38,168 nucleotides of DNA, taken from the NCBI RefSeq assembly GCF_002111595.1, contig NZ_LUTN01000025.1, positions 1 through 38,168 on the forward strand, read 5' to 3'. Positions 20,312-29,243 of the stretch are shown piece after piece. Below the pieces are notes generated by a model. It was not told the DNA's origin, did not search any database, and saw only the letters and a program-made list of their open reading frames with translations. Within the stretch, counting starts at the first letter, position 1, and each line of letters starts with the position of its first letter. The DNA is from Lonsdalea britannica (GTDB taxonomy: Bacteria; Pseudomonadota; Gammaproteobacteria; Enterobacterales; Enterobacteriaceae). Made by a program: the position numbers and the translations under genes.

Positions 20312-20854
20312 ATGGTAAACGAAAATAATCTGATCTGGATCGATCTGGAAATGACGGGACTCGATCCGGAACGCGATCGCATCATCGAAATCGCCACGCT
20401 GGTGACCGATGCTCATCTGAATATACTCGCGGAAGGTCCTACGCTGGCGGTACATCAGCCAGACAGCCAGCTTGCCCTGATGGATGACTGGAATGTGCGT
20501 ACCCACACCGGCAGCGGACTGGTCGACCGCGTGAAGGCGAGCACCTATGACGAGAATGCCGCCGCGCAGGAGACGATTGCGTTTCTGCGCCAGTGGGTGC
20601 CTGAAGGCAAGTCGCCGATTTGTGGCAACAGCGTGGGTCAGGACCGCCGTTTTCTGTTTCGCTACATGCCGGAACTGGAATCATACTTCCACTACCGCTA
20701 TTTGGACGTCAGCACGCTGAAAGAGCTGGCGCGCCGCTGGAAACCTGAAATTCTGACCGGCTTCAAAAAACAGAATACTCATCAGGCGCTGGACGATATC
20801 CGAGAGTCCGTGGCTGAGCTGGCCTACTACCGCGAGCATTTTATCCAACTGTAA
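20312..20854 (+). CDS. orn: Oligoribonuclease
   Basis: A DEDDh 3'-5' exoribonuclease that degrades very short RNAs, including pGpG left from cyclic-di-GMP breakdown. The 180-aa protein has [10 protein letters not shown] (the Asp/Glu pair), the central Asp region [12 protein letters not shown] and the C-terminal [12 protein letters not shown] carrying the catalytic His and Asp. I choose the ATG at 20312 because it gives [16 protein letters not shown], matching E. coli Orn; an upstream in-frame ATG at 20246 adds 22 basic residues with no family support. It is divergent from rsgA. Confidence 0.96.
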   Translation: MVNENNLIWIDLEMTGLDPERDRIIEIATLVTDAHLNILAEGPTLAVHQPDSQLALMDDWNVRTHTGSGLVDRVKASTYDENAAAQETIAFLRQWVPEGKSPICGNSVGQDRRFLFRYMPELESYFHYRYLDVSTLKELARRWKPEILTGFKKQNTHQALDDIRESVAELAYYREHFIQL

Positions 20855-20959
20855 CGTGTTATACGGAAGCGCGCCGCGACGAAAAAACACCCGGCGTGGC
20901 GAGATTTTCCTCAATCTGGCGTTTTTCTACTCGGTTAGAAGAAAATTACGTTTCAGGGG

Positions 20960-20987
20960 TTGCGCCGCCAAACTTTCCTCGTATAAT
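20960..20987 (+). promoter_or_regulatory. Promoter of the tRNA-Gly gene
   Basis: TTGCGC at 20960-20965, a 16-base spacer and a perfect TATAAT at 20982-20987 are followed by the GC-rich discriminator gcgctcccc. Such discriminators are typical of stable-RNA promoters under stringent control. Confidence 0.75.
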
Positions 20988-21036
20988 GCGCTCCCCGTAC
21001 CGGCAAAGAAATTTCGGTACTGACAGCACCACCCAA

Positions 21037-21112
<76 letters not shown>

Positions 21113-21156
21113 AATTTAGAATTACAGAGCGCGTCAAGCTTCTGTAATTTAGAGAA

Positions 21157-21180
21157 AAAAGGACCTTCGGGTCCTTTTTT
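21157..21180 (+). terminator. Rho-independent terminator of the tRNA-Gly gene
   Basis: aaaaggacc-ttcg-ggtcctttttt has a stable UUCG tetraloop, a 9-bp stem and a T tract. A weaker inverted repeat (attacaga...tctgtaat, 21121-21148) precedes it. Confidence 0.92.
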
Positions 21181-21293
21181 CGTTTCTGGCTTTCCTCGCT
21201 TGATTCCTTGAATAAAACCGCGACCAGACTCGCGGCATTCTTTTATCTCCCTGTCACCATATTACAGCGTTGGCGACCAACAGCGATTCCGCG

Positions 21294-22252
21294 AAGCCTT
21301 AATTCTGACGGCGACGATCTACTGCTAAAGTCATTCGGTCTACCAAGGATTGCAGTTCATCTTTAAATTGGGTTGAATCGGTACCGTTTTCTAGCTGTGT
21401 CAACGTTTGTTGCTGTACTTCATATCCCTCAGGCAATTGCGCTTTTTCAATCGCCGGTAGCGAGTTGCTGTGGTCCCTCACTTCCTGATAGCTCTCTGCG
21501 CTGATCTTGCCAGTACGGTGGTATTCGGCTGTCATTTTAGCCACCACTTTTGCACGCCATTGATTTTCTTGGTCATCGGCTTCTCTAAGGGCAGCACGGC
21601 GCTCGTTGACCGTGAAGGAACCGCTGTCATCATACGTAATCAGCGCCAGCTGGTCGCGAGACATCCCCTTGAACGGGTTGCTTGCTTTGCCGTTGGTAAA
21701 ATCGGTGGCCTGTTGGGCCTGAGCCAGTCGTTGCGGATCGTCAGAAGCAGGCACTTCGGCGTCGTGAGCCGCTTTATTGCGCGTGTAGCTTTCGCCGAAG
21801 AGCTCGTGAATGGTGGATTCAGCGAAGGCTGCGAGTCCGTGACGGCTCGTGCTGGCATCTCGCTCCGCGGCGCGTGCGGCGGCATCGCTGAGTTGGATCG
21901 AAAGTGAGGACACCTGTGTTGTTGTACTGGTGGGGGTATCCAAAGCGCTGTAGGCCTGTGATGGGGTTGACTCACCGCTGTGGTTAATCGTGCTTTGATC
22001 GCTGACTTGTGCTTGTTGGGCGGTGGAACCCAGTTGATTAATACTGTTCATCGGGAGTCCTTCACTCTTTGTTTAGTATTTTGATGCGCCAGTACAAGCG
22101 ACTTTTTGTCGTGCCTCTGAGCCGCACTTGTTATTACTTCATTGTGAACTCAGCAGCCCAATAAAAATTAATGGTGCTCCGATAGGTAATGGCGGCATTG
22201 CCTATTTCCCCGTTGTAGCTGATCGCATCTTTATTCCATTGCAGTATTTTCG
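21294..22252. repeat. Tandem duplication, first copy
   Basis: About 959 bases from aagccttaattctg to gtattttcg recur at 22280-23237 in the same orientation with roughly 95% identity by eye and a one-base indel in the non-coding part. The unit spans a whole gene, its ribosome site and about 190 bases of upstream leader, so both copies carry their own expression signals. A 27-base unique spacer separates the units. Confidence 0.93.
21299..22051 (-). CDS. Uncharacterised 250-aa protein, copy 1 of a tandem pair
   Basis: I do not recognise this family. There is no signal peptide, transmembrane segment or cysteine. Residues 1-60 are Ser/Thr/Gln-rich and look disordered. The rest is charged and probably helical, with a conserved-looking core NPFKGMSRDQLALITYDDSG near residues 120-140 and an acidic and basic C-terminal third. 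The architecture resembles small soluble proteins with an unstructured secretion- or chaperone-type N-terminus, but I see no hrp box or flagellar promoter upstream. A gggag-type site (aaggactcccg) lies before the ATG, and a cgac-aaaaa-gtcg hairpin occurs in the leader. The gene converges on tRNA-Gly. Confidence 0.8.
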   Translation of the reverse strand: MNSINQLGSTAQQAQVSDQSTINHSGESTPSQAYSALDTPTSTTTQVSSLSIQLSDAAARAAERDASTSRHGLAAFAESTIHELFGESYTRNKAAHDAEVPASDDPQRLAQAQQATDFTNGKASNPFKGMSRDQLALITYDDSGSFTVNERRAALREADDQENQWRAKVVAKMTAEYHRTGKISAESYQEVRDHSNSLPAIEKAQLPEGYEVQQQTLTQLENGTDSTQFKDELQSLVDRMTLAVDRRRQN

Positions 22253-22279
22253 TTACACGCCGCAATACAGCAGGGGTAA

Positions 22280-23237
22280 AAGCCTTAATTCTGACGGCGG
22301 CGATCTACTGCTAAAGTCATTCGGTCCACCAGGGATTGCAGTTCATTTTTAAATTGGGTTGAATCGGTACCGTTTTCTAGCTGTGTCAACGTTTGTTGCT
22401 GTACTTCATATCCCTTGGGCAATTGCGCTTTTTCAATCGCCGGTAGCGAGTTGCTGTGATCCCACACTTCCTGATAGCTCTCTGCGCTAATCTTGCCAGT
22501 GCGGTGGTATTCGGCTGTGATTTTAGCCACCACTTTTACACGCCATTGATACTCTTGGTCATCGGCCTCGCTCAGGGCTGCCCGACGCTCGTTGACCGTG
22601 AAGGAACCACTGTCATCATACGCAATTAGCGCTAGCTGGTCGCGAGACATCCCCTTGAACGGGTTGCTTGCTTTGCCGTTGGTAAAATCGGTGGCCTGTT
22701 GGGCCTGAGCCAGTCGTTGCGGATCGTCAGAAGCAGGCACCTCTGCGTCGTGAGCCGCTTTATTGCGCGTGTAGCTTTCGCCGAAGAGCTCGTGAATGGT
22801 GGATTCAGCGAAGGCTGCGAGTCCGTGACGGCTCGTGTTGGCGTCTCGCTCCGCGGCGCGTGCGGCGGCATCGCTGAGTTGGATCGAAAGTGAGGACACC
22901 TGTGTTGTTGTACTGATGGGGGTATCTAAAGCGCTGTAGGCCTGTGATTGGGGTGACCCACCGCTGTAGTTAATGGCGCTTTGATCGCTGACTTGAGTTT
23001 GTTGGGCGGTGGAACCCAGTTGATTAATACTGTTCATCGGGAGTCCTTCACTCTTTGTTTAGTATTTTAATGCGCCAGTACAAGCGACTTTTTGTCGTGA
23101 CTCTGAGCTGCACTTGTTATTAATTCATTGTGAACTCAGCAGCCCAATAAAAATTAATGGGCTCCGATAGGTAATGGTGGCATTGCCAATTCCCCCGTTG
23201 TAGCTGCTCGCATTTTTATTCCACTGTTGTATTTTCG
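22280..23237. repeat. Tandem duplication, second copy
   Basis: The partner of 21294-22252, offset by 986 bases. Similarity stops abruptly at gtattttcg; after it, 23238 onward is unrelated AT-rich sequence. The left boundary, aagccttaattctg, coincides with the gene's 3' end. Confidence 0.93.
22285..23037 (-). CDS. Uncharacterised 250-aa protein, copy 2 of a tandem pair
   Basis: Same length as copy 1, differing at about 16 of 250 positions by my comparison. Seven of the changes fall between residues 14 and 41 (for example A14T, T21A, H24Y, P30Q, T41I). A second cluster lies near residues 152-168 (R to S, N to Y, A to V, M to I). There are no stops or frame changes, so both copies look functional. 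This copy is transcribed towards copy 1, with its own leader and ribosome site. Function is unknown. Confidence 0.8.
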   Translation of the reverse strand: MNSINQLGSTAQQTQVSDQSAINYSGGSPQSQAYSALDTPISTTTQVSSLSIQLSDAAARAAERDANTSRHGLAAFAESTIHELFGESYTRNKAAHDAEVPASDDPQRLAQAQQATDFTNGKASNPFKGMSRDQLALIAYDDSGSFTVNERRAALSEADDQEYQWRVKVVAKITAEYHRTGKISAESYQEVWDHSNSLPAIEKAQLPKGYEVQQQTLTQLENGTDSTQFKNELQSLVDRMTLAVDRRRQN

Positions 23238-23427
23238 ACGGGTTGTTAATAAACATTAGACTATACTAGAGACGAACAACCAGAGTAGTTTGAAATTAAC
23301 ACGTTTTCTCCTCCTGAGGTGTACTGCACTATCGCAAAATTCTCATTAGGAGAAAGGGTGTTCTGTGCAATGTCAGTGTTACTCGATAGGGGAGGGACCG
23401 TCGTTTTGGGTTTAGGTTTTCTTCGTT

Positions 23428-23658
23428 CTAATTGGCTGATTCTTTGTTATTCGTGATCTTAAAAGTTGCTTCTTGATTCCCTGGATTTTTAAACGTAATG
23501 GTCACAGGTGGGCCGGAAAATGTTACACCCTCCTTGCAAAGGGTTATGACCACAATGGCTAGTAACTGCATCGTTTCATGTGATTGTTTTCCTATTGCAG
23601 CTAATAATCTTATCAAGTGAGCTATACGTAGATCGAGTTCGTTGTGCGTTTTCCCCAT
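23428..23658 (-). CDS. Small hypothetical protein (76 aa)
   Basis: An open frame beginning MGKTHNELDLRIAHLIRLL, with a moderately hydrophobic helix around residues 27-42 (ETMQLLAIVVITLCKEG) and a polar C-terminus. The family is unrecognised. No convincing ribosome site precedes the ATG and the surrounding DNA is AT-rich, so it may be spurious. About 100 bases downstream on the same strand, a strong aggagg site leads into a 13-codon frame starting with GTG, which suggests truncated coding material in the area. Confidence 0.3.
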   Translation of the reverse strand: MGKTHNELDLRIAHLIRLLAAIGKQSHETMQLLAIVVITLCKEGVTFSGPPVTITFKNPGNQEATFKITNNKESAN

Positions 23659-23973
23659 GTATATGGTTTTCGTTTTTTGCGAAAAGTAGATAAGTAATTA
23701 AGCGAAAGTATATTCTTAAGTGGTTATTTTTTAATTTCTATAAATAAAAACAAAAATTAATTAATATTTCAATTTTATCACCTTAATAAATTAATTTTTA
23801 TGTCACCTTAAGTTATTCAATGATACGTGTTCGATTAATATGATCCCTGAAAGGTATATTGATCTTTATGCCAAATAACTTCGCAAAATATTAGCTCACT
23901 CGAAGGGCGCTCAGTCCGATTTAAGCGATCTGATCAATCGCCAAACATCACAAATCACCAACTGGACTGAGTT
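23659..23973. other. AT-rich spacer without genes
   Basis: Very AT-rich (long runs of aattaatta-type sequence at 23730-23820), far below the base composition of the conserved backbone. I see no gene, repeat array or convincing promoter. It is the left flank of an insertion-sequence remnant and probably acquired DNA. Confidence 0.6.
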
Positions 23974-24353
23974 ATGCCGATCATCGCATTTATCCCCGAT
24001 GACGAACGACGCCTGATGAGAGAAGAAGCCGAGCAAACCTGTGTTAAAAATTAGGCCGAACTTGCCGTCAAGCGAAAACCATCACCCTAGTGGTGGATAA
24101 TTACCTCTTTCATAAAGCCGCAAAGTGGCGCGTTGGCTGGCAGAGAACAATACGTTCCGGTTATTGTTCCTGTGCGGATGTGCTCGCCGTGGCTGAATCC
24201 GATAGAACGGTTGGGGTTGTCGTTACACGAAACCCTAACGCGAAATCATCAATGCCGATATATGTGGCAGTGACTGGAACAAGTCAATCAGTTTATGAAT
24301 GCCGCCTCGCCGTTCCCGGCAATCAACACGGACTGGATACAGTGGAGCGATAA
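23974..24353 (+). pseudogene. IS630-family transposase remnant
   Basis: The start, MPIIAFIPDDERRLMREEAE, matches the N-terminus of IS630-type transposases but stops after 27 codons at a TAG. After a large internal deletion the C-terminal DDE part appears in a second frame as KTITLVVDNYLFHK (the motif around the second catalytic Asp). It then continues in another frame as CSPWLNPIERLGLSLHETLTRNHQCRYMW (motif around the final acidic residue, quoted in two linked parts), ending at a further stop. At least one deletion, two frame changes and an in-frame TGA make it non-functional. Confidence 0.85.
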
Positions 24354-24995
24354 TAGGCGAAGTTATTTAGGATAAATAGCCTTTTTCCACCCATTCTCAT
24401 CAGACATTCCGTTTATTTCTATTCTTTAATTCTGCCTCAGCGCTCTCATCTTTTTCTTATCGTATTTTCCTATTAAGCATATCCCAAATAGGAAGGCTAT
24501 TTTCATATTGACGCATTGCTTGCTTATTAATTCGTCATCATTCTTTGTGTCGATTATGTATTGGTTGTTAATTTAAACAATAAATAAACATGGATGTTCA
24601 TATGCAATATTTTATTTGTTTTTGAAACCTGAAAAATTCCGACGATAACCCCAAAATTACATTCTTTGTTCTGTCTGTTGTTGTTTTTTTGGTTTTTTAT
24701 TCTTGTTTTTGGTGCTTTCGCTGCCGAATGTATGTGTTTTGTCCTGAGTTTAACAAGTTTTTGTTAAATCTCGCGATTTATTATTTTTAGAAAATACTCA
24801 AAGGGCAGGGGAAATTCTTCATTTGCAATGATTTCTTAGTCTTGCCGCTTCTGTCTTTATATAAAGTCACGTCTTCGGCGTGCCTTTATATTCATGATGC
24901 AGAGGTTCCGGCGGGCGGGAAATACCCCTGTGTTTAAAAATCACACTCTTAGACTATTTACATAGCCTTTATATTGGTAATAAGGAATAGTGACT
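24354..24995. other. AT-rich leader region of the fimbrial cluster
   Basis: About 640 bases without a gene, rich in T tracts (24660-24710), of the kind usually bound by H-NS. The fimbrial promoter must lie here, but I cannot single out a -35/-10 pair. I looked for the short inverted repeats of a FimB/FimE-type invertible element and found none, and no recombinase gene is present. Confidence 0.5.
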
Positions 24996-25547
24996 ATGCG
25001 TAAAACTCTACTCGGCGCCTTGATCGGCGCGTCTATTCTGTCAGCCGGTTATGCCAGCGCTGCGACGACCGTTGCCGGTGGTACCGTACACTTTACAGGC
25101 CAGATCGTGAATGCGGCTTGTGCGGTCAGCTCAACCTCTTCTAACCAGACGGTTAACCTCGGACAGTATCGTACCGCGAACTTTACTGCGGTAGGGGCTT
25201 ACTCCGGTAAGGTGCCTTTCACGATCAAACTTGAAGATTGCGATCCTACCGTTTCCACGACAGCCGCCGTCGCTTTTAGCGGATCTGCCGATGGTAACGA
25301 CAGCACCGTATTGTCCACCAGCAACATCAGCGGCGGCAGCTCCGGTTCGGCAGCTGGCGTAGGTATTGAAATTTCCGATAGCAAAGGCACCGTGCTGTCC
25401 CCGACCGGCGCCGCTTTCTCTAGCCCGCAGACGCTGATCACCGGTAGCAACACCCTGAACTTCAACGCTCGCTATAAATCGACTCTGGCTACCGTAACCC
25501 CTGGCGAAGCGGATGCGGATGCCACCTTTACCATGCAGTACGAATAA
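24996..25547 (+). CDS. Major fimbrial subunit (type 1 pilin family)
   Basis: The structural subunit of a chaperone-usher pilus. The 183-aa precursor has a signal peptide cleaved after about residue 21 (SAGYASA-ATT) and a mature protein beginning with the alternating donor strand GGTVHFTGQIVNAACAV. Two cysteines (in NAACAV and KLEDCDP) form the pilin disulphide, and the C-terminal beta-zipper ends in ADATFTMQYE. I choose the ATG at 24996 because the aagga site is nine bases upstream; the GTG at 24990 is too close to it. As first gene, followed by a hairpin, it should be the most abundant product. Confidence 0.93.
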   Translation: MRKTLLGALIGASILSAGYASAATTVAGGTVHFTGQIVNAACAVSSTSSNQTVNLGQYRTANFTAVGAYSGKVPFTIKLEDCDPTVSTTAAVAFSGSADGNDSTVLSTSNISGGSSGSAAGVGIEISDSKGTVLSPTGAAFSSPQTLITGSNTLNFNARYKSTLATVTPGEADADATFTMQYE

Positions 25548-25572
25548 CTACTCACGCAGGCAGGGAAGCGTT

Positions 25573-25599
25573 ATGGCCGCCAGGGAGGGCGCCATTTTT
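25573..25599 (+). terminator. Possible attenuator between the major pilin and the chaperone
   Basis: atggccgcc-aggga-gggcgccat followed by ttttt forms an imperfect hairpin 25 bases after the pilin stop. Partial termination here would give excess pilin message over assembly genes, a common arrangement in fimbrial operons. The rest of the 208-base gap shows no gene. Confidence 0.45.
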
Positions 25600-25766
25600 G
25601 ACTTTTTGTGGAAACGACGTTGCGACAAACCAACGCCGGTTCCGCGTTTCTGTACCGACATCTGCCGTGTTAGCGGAGGCGGATTTAGCGTCTGACGTAA
25701 TTCGACCTCGCGCGTAATGCTCAACCCGTAGCTGTCAATCAGTCATTTTCGTACATGGAGTTTAGC

Positions 25767-26470
25767 GTGCTTAATTCAACTTTTTTCCGCCGCGCTTTGG
25801 CCGGTATGGCCCTGTCCGTTTTAACCGTCATTCCGCTGGCGGCGCAGGCCGGGGGCGTGGCGCTGGGCGCGACGAGGGTGATCTATTCTGCCGGTGCGAC
25901 CCAAACCTCTTTGGGCGTGACCAATACGGATACCAAAAGTCCATTTCTTATTCAGTCTTGGGTGGAAGATACGACGGGCAAGAAAAGCGAGGCCTTTGTG
26001 GTCACGCCGCCGCTGTTCGTCGCCAAACCATCGGGCGAAAACATTTTACGCATTATGTACGTCGGCGCGCCTTTGCCGACCGATCGTGAATCGGTGTTCT
26101 GGATGAACGTTAAGGCGATTCCGTCCGTCGATCGCAAAGATATTCAGGATAAAAACGTTCTGCAATTGGCGGTTCTCTCCCGCATCAAACTGTTCGTCCG
26201 CCCCGTCGGCCTGCCAGAAAGCCCGGCCGAAGCACCCACGCATCTGCGATTTCATCGTCAGGGCGATAGCCTCATCATCACCAACCCAACGCCTTATTTC
26301 GTCACGTTAGTGAACTTCAACCTTGGTACCCGAAAACTGCCTAACACCATGCGCCGCCCAAAGGAAATGTCACCGTTGCGTTGCCTACCGATGCAAGTGG
26401 CCAGGTGTTCTTCCAGTCAATTAACGACTATGGGGCCAACAGCGCTCGCGTTACCGGCGTCATGCAATAG
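25767..26470 (+). pseudogene. Periplasmic fimbrial chaperone, frameshifted near the 3' end
   Basis: A PapD/FimC-type chaperone that caps pilin subunits in the periplasm. The GTG at 25767 is preferred: ggag lies six bases upstream and the product then starts [20 protein letters not shown], a normal signal peptide cleaved after AAQA. The conserved G1 donor strand [17 protein letters not shown] is intact with a short F1-G1 loop, as in FGS chaperones. Near 26350 the frame breaks. One extra G in atgcgcc would restore [12 protein letters not shown] and the family ending [20 protein letters not shown], stopping at 26468-26470. As written, the last 40 or so residues are replaced and the protein ends at 26483. 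Confidence 0.88.
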
Positions 26471-26553
26471 CGCCGAACAGTGAACGGCAAATCGCGAACC
26501 GGGCATGAAAAAGGAGGGTGCATACCCTTCAGGTTGCTTTCCGTCACTTTTTT

Positions 26554-26579
26554 CAGGAGTTTTTTTTTCAGGAGTTTTT
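26554..26579 (+). repeat. Duplicated ribosome site around a poly-T tract before the usher
   Basis: The string caggag occurs twice, at 26554-26559 and 26569-26574, separated by nine T and followed by five T. The second copy is eight bases from the usher ATG and is the functional ribosome site. The mononucleotide tract could slip in length and change spacing or message structure. Confidence 0.6.
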
Positions 26580-26582
26580 CAT

Positions 26583-29243
26583 ATGCGGCCATTATATCGG
26601 AAGCCCCATTTCAGACAGTCGCGCGCCACGCCGTTATGGCGGTTGTCGCCGCTGTGCCGGGCGATCGCGTTATGCGTAGCATTACCTTCGGCCGGCGCTT
26701 ATGCCGAACTATTCTTTAACCCGGCGTTCTTATCCAGCGATCCTTCGGCGGTGGCGGATTTGTCGCGGTTCGAGCAGGGAAAAGGGCAGGTGCCGGGGGT
26801 CTATCACGTCGATGTCTATGTGAACGATGAATTCGTCGAAACACGGAATATCCGGTTTGATGCGCGCAAACCGACAGCCGCTGGTGTAACGCCGCTCGAA
26901 CACGAGTCGGACGATACGGGGCTGGTGCCCTGCATTACCCACTCGCAGGTTGAGTCGCTCAACGTCAACATGTCGGCCTTCCCGGCCGCCGCTGGTAGCG
27001 CGGGGCAGGAGTGCGTAGCGCTGACGCGCATCATCCCCGACTCCCATATAACGTTTGATTTCGAACTGCAACGCCTGAATATCAGCCTGCCTCAAGCTTC
27101 GCTCAATAACAGCGGCCGCGGCTACATTCCGCCGGAACAGTGGGATGACGGCATCTCCGCCGCGCTGCTGAACTATGACTTCACCGGTAGCAATAGCTCC
27201 GGCGACGACGACAGCAACAACTACTTCCTCAATCTGAACAGCGGCCTTAACTGGCGCGGATGGCGCCTGCGGGATTACTCCACCTGGAGCTACTACAGCT
27301 TTGAGGGGCGGCATACGCGCGACTGGCAGCATATTAATACGTATTTACAGCACGCGATTATTCCGCTTAAAGGCGAACTTACCCTAGGCGACAGCAATAC
27401 GCCGGGCGATGTGTTCGATACGTTGGGCTTTCGCGGCGCGCAGCTAGCGTCAGACGATAATATGCTGCCGGACAGCATGCGCGGATTCGCCCCCACCATC
27501 CGCGGCGTCGCGAAAAGCAACGCCCGCGTCACGATCCGGCAGAACGGCTTTATCATTTATCAGTCTTACGTTGCGCCGGGCGCATTCGCCATCACCGACC
27601 TTTACCCGACCTCCTCCAGCGGGGATATGGTGGTCACGGTGACGGAAAGCGACAACAGCTCCAGCACCTTCAGCGTGCCCTACTCGGCGGTGCCGGTATT
27701 ACAGCGCGAAGGGCGCGTGAAATACGCGGTGACCGCAGGTAAATACCGCAGCAACTATACCCAGCAGGAAAAGCCCGAGTTCGGGCAAGGTACGGCGATC
27801 TGGGGTCTGCCCGGCGGCTTCACGCTGTATGGCGGTACGCAGGTGGCGAAGAAATATCAGGCGGGTGCGATCGGCGCCGGTAAAAACCTCGGGGACTGGG
27901 GCGCGCTGTCGGCGGATGTCACTCAAGCATACAGTAAGCTGGCGGATGACAGCCGTCATCAAGGGCAGTCAATGCGCTTCCTGTACGCCAAGTCGTTGAA
28001 CACCGTCGGCACCAACTTCCAGCTACTGGGCTACCGCTACTCCACGCAGGGCTACTACACGCTCGATGAAACCAGCTATCGCCGCATGGTTGGCACGAAC
28101 TACGATACCGATGACGGACTGATCGACCCAACGGTGGAGTACAACAATTACTACAACCTTAACTACAACCGTAAAGGGCGTATTCAGGTCAACATCACCC
28201 AGCAGCTCGGCGATTACGGATCTGTTTTCCTGAGCGGCAGCCGCCAAACCTACTGGCGTACCAATGACACCAACTCATTGTGGCAGTTGGGGTACAGCGG
28301 TCACTTGAAGGGGGTGAGTTACAGCCTGTCCTTCAACTACAACAAAAGTCCCGGACTGGTGGAGCCAGACAAACGCGCCGCCTTCAACGTTTCCATTCCT
28401 ATTGGACAATGGTTGTCCGGCGGCGGCAAAGAGTCGGATATCACCCGCTCGGGTAACGCGGCCTATGCCACCTATGCGGCGAATACCGACTGGCACGGAC
28501 AGACAACGCATCAGGCCGGTATTAACGGCACGTTGTTGGAAGATAACAACCTGAACTACAGCGTGCTGCAAGGCTACGGCAATCACGGTGTCGGCGGCAG
28601 CGGCTATGCGAACCTGAATTATCAGGGACGCCACGGCAACTCCAACGTTGGCTACAACTACGGCAAGCGATACCGTCAGGTCAACTACGGCCTGAGCGGC
28701 GGCATTGTGGCGCATGACAGCGGCCTCACGCTAAGCCAGCCGCTGGGGGCCACCAACGTATTGATTAAAGCGCCGGGCGCCAGCGGCGTTAACGTAGAAA
28801 GCGTGACCGGTGTGAGCACCGACTGGCGCGGCTACGCTGTCATTCCCTACGCGATGACCTACCACCGCAACCGTATTGCTCTTGATACCGCCACGCTGAA
28901 GGATAACGCCGATCTGGATGACGCCGTTGTGAACGTGGTGCCGACTCAAGGGGCGTTGGTGCGCGCCGAATTCAAAACGCACATCGGTTCACGCGCGCTG
29001 CTGACGCTGATCCGGTCTGACGGGCAGCCGATGCCGTTCGGGTCTGCGGTTTCAACTAATGACGGCCGCTCCGACAGCATCGTCGGCGATAATGGCCAGG
29101 TCTATTTATCCGGTTTGCCGTCCACGGGCAAACTCAACGTGAAGTGGGGCGATGCGACGACTGAACAGTGCGTTGTTCCTTATTCACTGCCGGATGATAG
29201 TGCAACGAAAGCGATTAGTTATGCCAAAGTGAGGTGCCAATAA
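26583..29243 (+). CDS. Outer-membrane fimbrial usher
   Basis: The pore and assembly platform for the pilus. The 886-aa protein starts at the ATG at 26583, which has an ideal ribosome site; an in-frame ATG at 26505 would prepend 26 residues translated from the leader. It has a long signal peptide ending AGAYA and then the usher N-terminal segment ELFFNPAFLSSDP that recruits chaperone-subunit complexes. A 24-strand-type beta barrel with plug follows, including GFAPTIRGVAKSNARVTIRQNG. The C-terminal domain has the cysteine pair around TTEQCVVPY and KVRC. Its stop overlaps the next start (taatg), so adhesin translation is coupled. Confidence 0.95.
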   Translation: MRPLYRKPHFRQSRATPLWRLSPLCRAIALCVALPSAGAYAELFFNPAFLSSDPSAVADLSRFEQGKGQVPGVYHVDVYVNDEFVETRNIRFDARKPTAAGVTPLEHESDDTGLVPCITHSQVESLNVNMSAFPAAAGSAGQECVALTRIIPDSHITFDFELQRLNISLPQASLNNSGRGYIPPEQWDDGISAALLNYDFTGSNSSGDDDSNNYFLNLNSGLNWRGWRLRDYSTWSYYSFEGRHTRDWQHINTYLQHAIIPLKGELTLGDSNTPGDVFDTLGFRGAQLASDDNMLPDSMRGFAPTIRGVAKSNARVTIRQNGFIIYQSYVAPGAFAITDLYPTSSSGDMVVTVTESDNSSSTFSVPYSAVPVLQREGRVKYAVTAGKYRSNYTQQEKPEFGQGTAIWGLPGGFTLYGGTQVAKKYQAGAIGAGKNLGDWGALSADVTQAYSKLADDSRHQGQSMRFLYAKSLNTVGTNFQLLGYRYSTQGYYTLDETSYRRMVGTNYDTDDGLIDPTVEYNNYYNLNYNRKGRIQVNITQQLGDYGSVFLSGSRQTYWRTNDTNSLWQLGYSGHLKGVSYSLSFNYNKSPGLVEPDKRAAFNVSIPIGQWLSGGGKESDITRSGNAAYATYAANTDWHGQTTHQAGINGTLLEDNNLNYSVLQGYGNHGVGGSGYANLNYQGRHGNSNVGYNYGKRYRQVNYGLSGGIVAHDSGLTLSQPLGATNVLIKAPGASGVNVESVTGVSTDWRGYAVIPYAMTYHRNRIALDTATLKDNADLDDAVVNVVPTQGALVRAEFKTHIGSRALLTLIRSDGQPMPFGSAVSTNDGRSDSIVGDNGQVYLSGLPSTGKLNVKWGDATTEQCVVPYSLPDDSATKAISYAKVRCQ

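Noticed and set aside
21294-23237. The duplicated genes as type III effectors
   Set aside because: The disordered Ser/Thr-rich N-terminus would fit, but there is no hrp box, chaperone gene or secretion gene nearby, and composition alone is weak evidence.
24354-24995. A FimB/FimE-type invertible promoter element upstream of the fimbrial cluster
   Set aside because: I found no matching pair of short inverted repeats in this region and no recombinase gene nearby.
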